Shown here in pieces: positions 1-5,754 of a stretch of DNA of 64,000 bases. The notes beneath the pieces were generated by a model that did not search any database, was not told the DNA's origin, and saw only the letters and a program-made list of their open reading frames with translations. Made by a program: the position numbers and the translations under genes. Within the stretch, counting starts at the first letter, position 1, and every line of letters starts with the position of its first letter. Origin of the DNA: Clostridiaceae bacterium (GTDB lineage Bacteria > Bacillota > Clostridia > Oscillospirales > Acutalibacteraceae); contig JAEEWM010000015.1 in assembly GCA_016287385.1 (NCBI GenBank), forward strand, positions 1-64,000, given 5' to 3'.

Positions 1-183
1 GATATCAACGGCGACGGCTCGCTTAACAAAAAGGACTTAACAAGTCTGTTCCAGTACCTCTCCGACTGGGACGTTGAAGTAAACGAAGCGGCGCTTGATA
101 TAAACGGCGACGGTTCTGTTAACAACAAAGACCTGACCCGGTTATTCCAGTATCTCTCCGACTGGGATGTGGAGATTTTCTGA
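1..183 (+). CDS. C-terminal dockerin domain of a secreted protein (5' end missing)
   Basis: The reading frame is open from base 1 to the stop at 181-183 and gives 60 residues. It holds two copies of the calcium-binding F-hand repeat of type I dockerins, DINGDGSLNKKDLTSLFQYL and DINGDGSVNNKDLTRLFQYL, each followed by SDWDVE. In the family, such a pair is a C-terminal tag that binds a cohesin on a scaffoldin or on the cell surface. The protein therefore was probably secreted, and its catalytic or binding domains lie left of the window. The stop comes two residues after the second SDWDVE, so the domain is complete at its C-terminus. What the rest of the protein does cannot be told. Confidence 0.9.
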   Translation, partial: DINGDGSLNKKDLTSLFQYLSDWDVEVNEAALDINGDGSVNNKDLTRLFQYLSDWDVEIF

Positions 184-249
184 TTTTCGCCTGTGGCAAA
201 ATCAGAAAACAGATGTCAGACGGCAGATATCAGATGTCAGATACAATGT

Positions 250-271
250 GCGGCGGTGAATTCACCGCCGC
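250..271. terminator. Perfect palindrome after the dockerin gene
   Basis: An 11-bp inverted repeat (GCGGCGGTGAA/TTCACCGCCGC) lies 67 bases after the dockerin stop. It is followed by A/T-rich sequence without a clean T run, so termination is possible but not certain. Just before it, at about 210-242, the short word CAGATGTCAGA is repeated imperfectly. The rest of 184-412 shows no gene that can be supported. Confidence 0.45.
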
Positions 272-412
272 ATAATTATTATACTAACGCAGACGATAAA
301 TAATCGCACAATCATTATGGAACACACATTTAGTTTTTGTCGGTCAAGAATATTTTGACTCGCAAGGAAAATTGAGCTATGTGAAAAGTCCGATATTCCG
401 GTCAAAAAAGCA

Positions 413-440
413 ACAAAAGCACGCATGGGCGTGCTTTTGT
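413..440. terminator. Bidirectional hairpin terminator 3' of the RAYT pseudogene
   Basis: A 12-bp stem (413-424 with 429-440) and 4-base loop is followed by TTTTTG on the + strand. On the minus strand it is followed by a short T-rich stretch. It lies 12 bases beyond the 3' end of the transposase pseudogene and may mark the end of that mobile unit. Confidence 0.65.
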
Positions 441-623
441 TTTTTGTGCCTATTATGTGCCTTTTGCGTCGTTTTTCGTTAGCCATTTGACCGGATTTTC
501 CTCAATGTATTGCCATGTTTCGTTATAATCCTTTTGGTTTCGGATAACATGGTCATAAAATCCTTTTTGCCAAATTGAAACACCGCATTTCTTTGAAACA
601 TATCTTTTCATACCGGCTATAAC

Positions 624-648
624 CGTAGGGGCGGATACCATCCGCCCG
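624..648 (-). repeat. REP-like palindrome, copy 1 (inside the RAYT frame)
   Basis: A 25-bp imperfect palindrome, CGTAGGGGCGGATACCATCCGCCCG (written as CGTAGGGGCGGAT / ACCATCCGCCCG), in inverted orientation to copies 2 and 3. Within the RAYT frame it encodes the segment GGRMVSAPT. Confidence 0.8.
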
Positions 649-791
649 CCTTCATTATTTATCCGCAAAATAATATGCACATGGTCCGGCATAATCACAT
701 ATTAATCAACCGATATGTTTTCGTAAATGTTTGCAATATTATTCATTGCCTCATCAACAATTTCTCCATATTGCGATAATTTAGTTTTACA

Positions 792-816
792 CGGGCGGAT
801 GGTATCCGCCCCTACG
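792..816 (+). repeat. REP-like palindrome, copy 2 (inside the RAYT frame)
   Basis: Exact reverse complement of copy 1 (CGGGCGGATGG / TATCCGCCCCTACG). In the RAYT frame it encodes about VGADTIRP. Copies 1 and 2 form an inverted pair 143 bases apart, as REPIN-type doublets do but with a longer spacer. Confidence 0.8.
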
Positions 817-960
817 ATTTCGGACAATATTTTTTTGCGGCCGCTGGTGCATATTGTGATATAATACGCACCGTCTGACGAATAATCGAAATTATCCAAA
901 CGGTTTTGTTTTCGTTTTGGCAAATCCAATTTTTACCTCCGGTATGGGGAATTATAAAAA

Positions 961-985
961 CGGGCGGATGATATCCGCCCCTACA
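961..985 (+). repeat. REP-like palindrome, copy 3 (between RAYT and SPFH genes)
   Basis: The same orientation as copy 2, with two differences (CGGGCGGATGA / TATCCGCCCCTACA). It sits upstream of the RAYT start and 6 bases past the stop of the SPFH gene on the minus strand. It may also act as that gene's 3' hairpin. Confidence 0.8.
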
Positions 986-991
986 TTTTTG

Positions 992-1954
992 TTATCTGTC
1001 GTCTGTCTTATCGCAGCACTCGTCGCGCTTTACCGGCGGCGCGGGCTTTTTTGCCTCTTTGGTGACGTCGCCGAGTCCCGTGGTTTCAGAGAATACCGCG
1101 TTGTTTGTTACGGCGTTTACCGCGTCTGTCGGGATGATAAGCTTTGCGGCGGTGCCGTTTGCGAGTTGTACGAGCGCCTCATACTTTTTAAGCTCTAAAA
1201 CCGCGGCGTCAACGCCCGCCTCTTTAAGCGCGGCAAGACCGTCCGCCTCGGCTTTTTTGGAAAGGTAAATCGCCTTTGCCTCGCCTTCGGCGCGGGCGAT
1301 GCGAGCGTCTCTTTCACCCTCCGCGGCGAGAATCATGGCGCGTTTGTCACCCTCTGCGCGGGTAATCGCCGCCGCCTTGTGACCTTCCGCCTGCAAAAGC
1401 GTTTCTCTGCGGTCACGCTCGGCTTTCATCTGCTTCTCCATGGCGTTCTGAATTTCAGCCGGCGGGATGATGTTTTTAAGCTCAACTCTCGTTACCTTCA
1501 TACCCCACTGGTCGGTCGCGTCGTCGAGGATAGCCGTCATTTTGGTGTTTATTGTGTCACGCGAGGTGAGCGTTCCGTCAAGCTCCAGCTCGCCTACGAT
1601 GTTACGCAGTGTGGTGGCGGTCAGGTTTTCGAGCGCGTTTATCGGGTTTACAACGCCGTAGGTGTAAAGCCGCGCGTCAAAAATACGGAAGTAAACGACC
1701 GTATCTATCTGCATTGTAACGTTATCCTTTGTGATAACCGGCTGCGGCGCCGAGTCAAGCACCTGCTCTTTAAGCGTGATACGCTTTGAGATTTTCTGAA
1801 TTATCGGAATTTTTACGTGGATACCCGCGTCCCAGGTGGCGTGATACTTACCGAGGTTTTCTATAACAAACTGGGTCGCCTGCGGTACGATACGCACGTT
1901 TGCAAAAACCAGAATCAGAAATAATACTACGATAATGCCTATGAAGATCTCCAT
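992..1954 (-). CDS. SPFH/Band 7 membrane protein (QmcA/stomatin-like)
   Basis: 320 residues. Residues 1-20 (MEIFIGIIVVLFLILVFANV) form one N-terminal membrane anchor. The SPFH domain follows from about residue 20 to 180, with typical segments NLGKYHATWDAGIHVKIP and QIDTVVYFRI. A long Ala/Glu/Arg-rich helix with repeated AEG words (residues about 185-235) is the coiled-coil 'flotillin-like' stalk. Family members form large rings in membrane microdomains and often modulate membrane proteases. The tail is charged and ends in CCDKTDDR. The gene starts 15 bases after the stop of the gene at 1969-2709, so the two probably form an operon. Bacterial SPFH genes often pair with an NfeD protein, but none is seen here. 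Confidence 0.9.
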   Translation of the reverse strand: MEIFIGIIVVLFLILVFANVRIVPQATQFVIENLGKYHATWDAGIHVKIPIIQKISKRITLKEQVLDSAPQPVITKDNVTMQIDTVVYFRIFDARLYTYGVVNPINALENLTATTLRNIVGELELDGTLTSRDTINTKMTAILDDATDQWGMKVTRVELKNIIPPAEIQNAMEKQMKAERDRRETLLQAEGHKAAAITRAEGDKRAMILAAEGERDARIARAEGEAKAIYLSKKAEADGLAALKEAGVDAAVLELKKYEALVQLANGTAAKLIIPTDAVNAVTNNAVFSETTGLGDVTKEAKKPAPPVKRDECCDKTDDR

Positions 1955-1968
1955 AAAATTTCCCCCTG

Positions 1969-2709
1969 TCAGTTTTTAATAAGCGCCTCGCGGAGCTTTT
2001 TGTTGGTCTTTAATTTTTCGGCAAGTTCGGTTGCCGCTTTGTACATATGGTTGTTTTCTTTGAGCGCTTCGGCAAGATTCTTTTTCGCCTCTTCATCCTC
2101 GCAGACCGCGGCGGCGATACACGCGAGCATGGCGTTTACCGCGTCCTTATCGCCCGTGACATAGGTCGATTCAAAAACCGGCATTATCTTTTTTAACGCT
2201 TTGCGGTCGCCTGAACGGAAAACGGTTTTAAGCTGCGGCACCAGCGTTTCGCCGAAGAAATTGAGATAAAGAAAATTGCCGTATTTTGAAACGTGGTCGC
2301 GGTAAGCGTCCTTAAACTGGGGATAAACGTCCAGCACCTTTTTGGCAAAGGTGGCAACGTCCGCGCCGTCCTTTTTCGCTACCGGCATATCCACCATCGC
2401 GGCAACGCGGCTGTTCTTCTTGGTGCCGGTTTTTTCCAAAAGCGTTTCGGTGAAGTCGAGACCCACCGAGGCGGCGTCGCGTTCGGTCTGGCTGTCGTCA
2501 AACAGCCAGGCGGAGATTTCGGCATACTCGCCGTCAGCCGGGGCAAGATATAAAAGATACATCTGCCGCGCGTCGCTGTAATCGATTTTTACCTTGAATT
2601 TTTCGTTTGCGTACTCGTTTTCGCCTGCTTTTTCGTATTTGTTTTCCTCAAAAAACGGCGATAACTCTTCAATTACTTTGCCAATATAACGGTTATCCAA
2701 AAAACTCAC
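1969..2709 (-). CDS. Conserved-looking hypothetical protein, probably cytosolic
   Basis: 246 residues, not recognised. It has no signal peptide or membrane segment. The N-terminal half (about 1-115) is mixed alpha/beta and acidic (FEENKYEKAGENEYANEKFKV). The C-terminal half is strongly helical and repeats Ala/Lys/Glu patterns (ACIAAAVCEDEEAKKNLAEALK), like a helical-repeat tail. A purine-rich GGAG lies about 10 bases before the ATG. A promoter is present upstream (2730-2758) and the SPFH gene follows after 14 bases, so a role linked to the SPFH assembly is possible but only inferred. Confidence 0.75.
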   Translation of the reverse strand: MSFLDNRYIGKVIEELSPFFEENKYEKAGENEYANEKFKVKIDYSDARQMYLLYLAPADGEYAEISAWLFDDSQTERDAASVGLDFTETLLEKTGTKKNSRVAAMVDMPVAKKDGADVATFAKKVLDVYPQFKDAYRDHVSKYGNFLYLNFFGETLVPQLKTVFRSGDRKALKKIMPVFESTYVTGDKDAVNAMLACIAAAVCEDEEAKKNLAEALKENNHMYKAATELAEKLKTNKKLREALIKN

Positions 2710-2729
2710 TCCAAATTTCTGTTTTTACC

Positions 2730-2758
2730 ATTGTATCACAGTTGCATACGCTTGGCAA
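2730..2758 (-). promoter_or_regulatory. Sigma-A-type promoter for the 1969-2709 / SPFH operon
   Basis: On the minus strand TTGCCA, 17 bases, TACAAT. It is back-to-back with the rsmA promoter. Confidence 0.65.
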
Positions 2759-2769
2759 ATAAAATTTTC

Positions 2770-2798
2770 TTGAAAGCGTGTGTAAATTTTAATATAAT
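2770..2798 (+). promoter_or_regulatory. Sigma-A-type promoter for rsmA
   Basis: TTGAAA (2770-2775), 17 bases, TATAAT (2793-2798), 23 bases before the rsmA ATG. Confidence 0.8.
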
Positions 2799-2821
2799 GA
2801 TACTACAAAATAAGTGAGTTG

Positions 2822-3685
2822 ATGATTTTGAAGCTTTCAGACGAAAACGAAATAAGGTCCTTTCTCGAACGGGAGGGCTTTACTTTCAAAAAGAAGCTCG
2901 GGCAGAACTTTCTTGTCGACGGCACCGTCGCTCCGCGTATGGCGGCAGCGGCGGCGGATGAAAACACAGGCGTGATAGAGATAGGCCCCGGCGCGGGCGT
3001 GCTCACGCGCGAGCTTTCATACGTCGCGAAAAGGGTCGTCGCGATAGAGATAGACGAAAAACTGCGCCCTATACTCGAAAAAACGCTCGGCGACAGAAAA
3101 AACGCGGAGGTTATCTTTGCCGACGTGCTTAAAACCGATTTAAGAGCGGTAATAAACGGGCGCCTTTCAGACTGTGAAAAAATCACGGTCTGCGCAAATC
3201 TTCCTTATTATATAACTTCCCCCGTTATCTTGAAATTACTGCGGGAAAATCTGCCTGTAAAGAGCATAACCGTAATGGTGCAAAAGGAAGCGGCGGACAG
3301 AATCTGCGCCGCGGTCGGCAGCAGAAGCGCCGGCGCGATAACGGCGGTGATAAACTATTACGCCGAGGCGCGACCTCTCTTTTTTGTACCCAAAACCGCG
3401 TTTTTGCCCGAACCGAAGGTCGATTCCGAGGTTATAACGCTTAATTTACGCAAAGAGCCGCCGGTAAAGGTAGCCGATGAGGAATTTTTCTTCAAGGTGG
3501 TAAACGCCTGCTTTATGCTCAGAAGGAAGACGGCGGTAAACTCGGTTTCGAGCGCGCTCTCGCTTGACAAAGAAACGGTAAAAGCGGCGCTCCTTAAAAT
3601 CGGCGCGGATGAAAACGCTCGCGGGGAAACCTTCAGTATGGATGTGTTGGCAAAGCTGAGTGAAGAATTGCGATACGGCAAATAG
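2822..3685 (+). CDS. rsmA: 16S rRNA (adenine1518-N6/adenine1519-N6)-dimethyltransferase RsmA (KsgA)
   Basis: 287 residues from the ATG at 2822; a TTG directly before it could also start. The enzyme dimethylates two adjacent adenines in the 3' hairpin of 16S rRNA late in small-subunit assembly, using S-adenosylmethionine. The family marks are in order: KKLGQNFLVD near residue 25, the SAM-binding loop IEIGPGAGVLT, an acidic end of strand 2 (VAIEID), and the catalytic NLPYYITSP. The small C-terminal helical domain is complete and length is normal. It has its own consensus-like promoter, and the next gene on the right is convergent. Loss in other bacteria gives kasugamycin resistance. Confidence 0.97.
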   Translation: MILKLSDENEIRSFLEREGFTFKKKLGQNFLVDGTVAPRMAAAAADENTGVIEIGPGAGVLTRELSYVAKRVVAIEIDEKLRPILEKTLGDRKNAEVIFADVLKTDLRAVINGRLSDCEKITVCANLPYYITSPVILKLLRENLPVKSITVMVQKEAADRICAAVGSRSAGAITAVINYYAEARPLFFVPKTAFLPEPKVDSEVITLNLRKEPPVKVADEEFFFKVVNACFMLRRKTAVNSVSSALSLDKETVKAALLKIGADENARGETFSMDVLAKLSEELRYGK

Positions 3686-3689
3686 CGTT

Positions 3690-4127
3690 TTAATATTTAC
3701 CGAGTTTTATCATAACTTTTTTCCGCTTTTGGGCGAGCGCGGCATATTTTGCCGCGCCTGAACCGTAGGGGTTGTTTATATACGTTATGACATAGTCGGA
3801 CTGTTTTATCATCCACTTGTTTCGCCATATTATGCGGTATTTCGGCATAATTCTTTCTATGCCGTCAGGCACCACCGTTGCCGAATAGTCGGCGGTGTCA
3901 AACTCGTCTTTTTTGGTAGGTACGGTTGAAAGAACTCTGAAATATTCGATTTCATATTGTTTGCGCAGCTCCATGAGGACGTCGGTTGCCATTCGGTCAA
4001 AATCACCGTGAGTTCCCACATAAAACTTTTTAACGCCGCTGTTCTCTATAAGGTCAATTGCCGCCGCCTTGATTTTCGGCTTTAAGTCATCCGGCGACCA
4101 GGTGTGTCCGAAAAATGTACAAGTCAT
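3690..4127 (-). CDS. Small SLOG-superfamily (YpsA/DprA-like Rossmann) protein
   Basis: 145 residues from the ATG at 4127, chosen because AGGTG lies six bases before it. A GTG at 4136 would add three residues. The start MTCTFFGH, the glycine-rich KFYVGTHGDFD, and the end segment NPYGSGAAKYAALAQ are typical of small SLOG proteins found in Clostridia, which are thought to bind nucleotide-like ligands. The exact function of this subgroup is not known. It ends convergently 4 bases after rsmA, and it is divergent from a ribbon-helix-helix gene across a 109-base region that holds repeated AAGTCA words. That arrangement suggests control by that small regulator. Confidence 0.7.
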   Translation of the reverse strand: MTCTFFGHTWSPDDLKPKIKAAAIDLIENSGVKKFYVGTHGDFDRMATDVLMELRKQYEIEYFRVLSTVPTKKDEFDTADYSATVVPDGIERIMPKYRIIWRNKWMIKQSDYVITYINNPYGSGAAKYAALAQKRKKVMIKLGKY

Positions 4128-4151
4128 TTTCATCACCTACCGACTATATTT

Positions 4152-4170
4152 TGACTTTTATATGAAGTCA
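4152..4170. promoter_or_regulatory. Possible operator for the ribbon-helix-helix protein
   Basis: Inverted repeat TGACTT-7-AAGTCA between the divergent SLOG and RHH genes. A further AAGTCA lies at 4205-4210, next to the -10 of the RHH promoter. RHH proteins bind such short inverted or tandem words, often near their own promoter. Confidence 0.45.
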
Positions 4171-4190
4171 CTTTTTAATTATATCATAAA

Positions 4191-4219
4191 TTAAACATAA
4201 AATAAAGTCATAATATACT
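4191..4219 (+). promoter_or_regulatory. Putative promoter of the RHH gene
   Basis: TTAAAC, 17 bases, TATACT, 17 bases before the ATG at 4237. The AAGTCA word at 4205-4210 falls in the spacer, a good place for a repressor. Confidence 0.5.
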
Positions 4220-4236
4220 CGAAATGGGGTTGTTTT

Positions 4237-4398
4237 ATGGCTATAAAGCATTTAACTATACGAATTGATGAAAAAATGCTTAATAAAATTCATGTGGTTG
4301 CCGATTATGAGGGCAGGTCGGCAAACAGTCAGATACTTATTCTGATACGCGACTGTGTGGAGAAGTTTGAAAAAGAGCACGGCGAGATAAAATTATAA
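4237..4398 (+). CDS. Ribbon-helix-helix (Arc/MetJ-type) DNA-binding protein
   Basis: A 53-residue protein. The N-terminal strand KHLTIRID is followed by helix DEKMLNKIHVVADYEG, the turn RSANSQ, and helix ILILIRDCVEKFEKEHG. This is the strand-helix-helix pattern of Arc-like repressors, which bind DNA as dimers through the strand. GGGG lies eight bases before the ATG. It is divergent from a SLOG gene, which it may co-regulate with itself. No toxin gene is next to it, so an antitoxin role has no support here. Confidence 0.75.
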   Translation: MAIKHLTIRIDEKMLNKIHVVADYEGRSANSQILILIRDCVEKFEKEHGEIKL

Positions 4399-4423
4399 AC
4401 GGAGAATCTTATTGTAAAAACAC

Positions 4424-4452
4424 TTGCAAAAACAAGAATAAAGTGCTATTAT
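4424..4452 (+). promoter_or_regulatory. Promoter of the pheST leader
   Basis: TTGCAA (4424-4429), 17 bases, TATTAT (4447-4452). Transcription would start near 4459, at the 5' end of the T-box leader. Confidence 0.7.
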
Positions 4453-4458
4453 ACTATT

Positions 4459-4711
4459 GTTCAAAGGCTTTGACGAAGAAGAGTAGCCCTGCATAACCTC
4501 AAAGAGAGTGACCGTCGCCGGCTGTAAGCGGTCTGAGGGGAGCGCGGTGAAGTTCGCTTTATCAGCCGTGCCGCCGAAATTTTCAGTAAGCGGCGCCGTA
4601 AGGACGCGTTAAGTCTTTAAGAGTGTCCGCGCTTTTTGCGCGGAAATGCGGGTGGTACCGCGGAATCAGAATTGTTGATTTCGTCCTGTTTTGGACGAAA
4701 TCTATTTTTTT
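4459..4711 (+). promoter_or_regulatory. T-box riboswitch leader of pheST (tRNA-Phe sensing)
   Basis: This explains the 324-base gap before pheS. Stem I carries the GAAGAAGAGTAG and AGAGAG (4503-4508) motifs. The specifier region GAAGTTCGCTTTATC holds TTC at 4553-4555 and TTT at 4558-4560; both are Phe codons. The antiterminator has the T-box sequence GGGTGGTACCGCGG (4650-4663), whose TGG pairs with the tRNA NCCA end. A terminator follows: stem 4677-4686 with 4693-4702, then TATTTTTTTT. Uncharged tRNA-Phe should stabilise the antiterminator and switch on pheST. Confidence 0.95.
4677..4711 (+). terminator. Intrinsic terminator of the pheST T-box
   Basis: Ten-pair stem (4677-4686 / 4693-4702), 6-base loop and a T run ending just before the GGAGG at 4712-4716. 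Confidence 0.9.
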
Positions 4712-4722
4712 GGAGGAAAAAC

Positions 4723-5742
4723 ATGAAAGAAAAACTTGAAGCCATACGTCAGGCGGCGGAGCGCGCGGCGCTGGCGGCGCCCGATGAAAAGCAAATTGAA
4801 GAAATACGGGTAAAATATCTCGGCAAAAAGGGCGAAATTACCGCGCTTCTTAAACAAATGGGCTCACTTTCACCCGAGGAGCGCCCAAAAATGGGACAGC
4901 TTGTAAACGACGCGAAAACCAAGGTCGAGGCGGTCATAAACGCGCAGAAGGAGCGCCTTAAAGAAAAGGCGACCGAGCTTAAGCTCAAATCCGAAACGCT
5001 GGATATCACCCTGCCCGAAAGGCCGGTGAACGTGGGCGGACTTCATCCGTTAAGCATCGTTACAAACGACCTTATAGATATTTTCCAGTCCATGGGCTTC
5101 GACGTGCTCGACGGACCGGAGGTTGAAACCGATCACTATAATTTCGAGTGTCTTAACGTGCCGGCGGATCACCCCGCGCGCGATATGCAGGATACCTTTT
5201 ATCTCGCGGATAAAATCCTTTTGCGTACCCAGACTTCCGCCGCGCAGATAAGGACCATGGAAAACCGCAAGCCGCCTATAAGAATAATCTGCCCCGGCAG
5301 AGTGTTCAGAGCCGACGAGGTCGACGCCACCCATTCGCCGGTATTCCACCAGCTTGAGGGTCTTGTGGTGGACAAGGGCGTTACGATGTGCGACCTTATG
5401 GGCGTGCTCGAGCAGTTTGCCCGCGAGATTTACGGCGAGGACGTAAAGGTACGCTTCCGTCCTTCGTTTTTCCCGTTTACCGAGCCGTCGGTGGAGGTTG
5501 ACGTTTCCTGCACCGAATGCGGCGGCAAGGGCTGCAGAGTCTGCAAGGGCGAGGGCTGGATAGAGATACTCGGCGCCGGTATGGTGCACCCGAACGTACT
5601 GCGCTCCTGCGGTATCGACCCTGACGTTTATACCGGCTTCGCTTTCGGTATCGGTATTGACAGAATTACGACCACGCGGTATAAAATCAGCGATATACGT
5701 CTTCTTTTTGAAAACGATAAGCGCTTTTTAGAGCAGTTTTAA
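4723..5742 (+). CDS. pheS: Phenylalanyl-tRNA synthetase, alpha subunit
   Basis: 339 residues. The start is the ATG at 4723, 6 bases after GGAGG and just past the T-box terminator; an upstream in-frame start at 4636 lies inside the T-box and is not used. The N-terminal coiled-coil (about 1-90) binds tRNA. The class II catalytic core follows, with HPLSIVTNDLIDIFQSMGF, FRPSFFPFTEPSVEVDV and the motif 3 end GFAFGIGIDR. A cysteine cluster CTECGGKGCRVCKGEGW is common in clostridial PheS. The subunit forms an (alpha-beta)2 enzyme that charges tRNA-Phe. pheT follows after 12 bases. Confidence 0.98.
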   Translation: MKEKLEAIRQAAERAALAAPDEKQIEEIRVKYLGKKGEITALLKQMGSLSPEERPKMGQLVNDAKTKVEAVINAQKERLKEKATELKLKSETLDITLPERPVNVGGLHPLSIVTNDLIDIFQSMGFDVLDGPEVETDHYNFECLNVPADHPARDMQDTFYLADKILLRTQTSAAQIRTMENRKPPIRIICPGRVFRADEVDATHSPVFHQLEGLVVDKGVTMCDLMGVLEQFAREIYGEDVKVRFRPSFFPFTEPSVEVDVSCTECGGKGCRVCKGEGWIEILGAGMVHPNVLRSCGIDPDVYTGFAFGIGIDRITTTRYKISDIRLLFENDKRFLEQF

Positions 5743-5754
5743 GGGGGCGGAAAA

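Larger units (their letters stand above)
453..929 (-). pseudogene. REP-associated tyrosine transposase (RAYT, Y1/HUH family), interrupted by one stop codon
   Basis: Two open stretches on the minus strand (929-702 and 698-453) are in the same frame and are separated only by a TAA at 704-702. Read through, they give about 157 residues. The N-terminal part runs to ENISVD and the C-terminal part continues YVIMPDHVHIILR. HVH is the HUH metal-binding motif of Y1 transposases. The C-terminal segment DYNETWQYIEENPVKW matches the family's conserved end with its candidate catalytic tyrosine. RAYTs are single-copy domesticated enzymes that act on REP palindromes. Two such palindromes lie inside this reading frame and one lies 32 bases upstream of its start. 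Re-initiation at a GTG (698) just after the stop could still make the HUH half, but a working enzyme is unlikely. A sequencing error at the stop cannot be excluded. Confidence 0.85.

Noticed and set aside
262..486. Open frame of 74 codons on the minus strand near the left edge
   Set aside because: It crosses the terminator hairpin and the end of the RAYT pseudogene, and shows no family features.
3690..4398. Toxin-antitoxin reading of the SLOG/RHH pair
   Set aside because: The genes are divergent rather than an operon, and the SLOG protein has no known toxin motif.
4636..4722. Upstream extension of pheS from an ATG at 4636
   Set aside because: It lies within the T-box antiterminator and terminator and has no ribosome site; GGAGG with ATG 4723 is clear.
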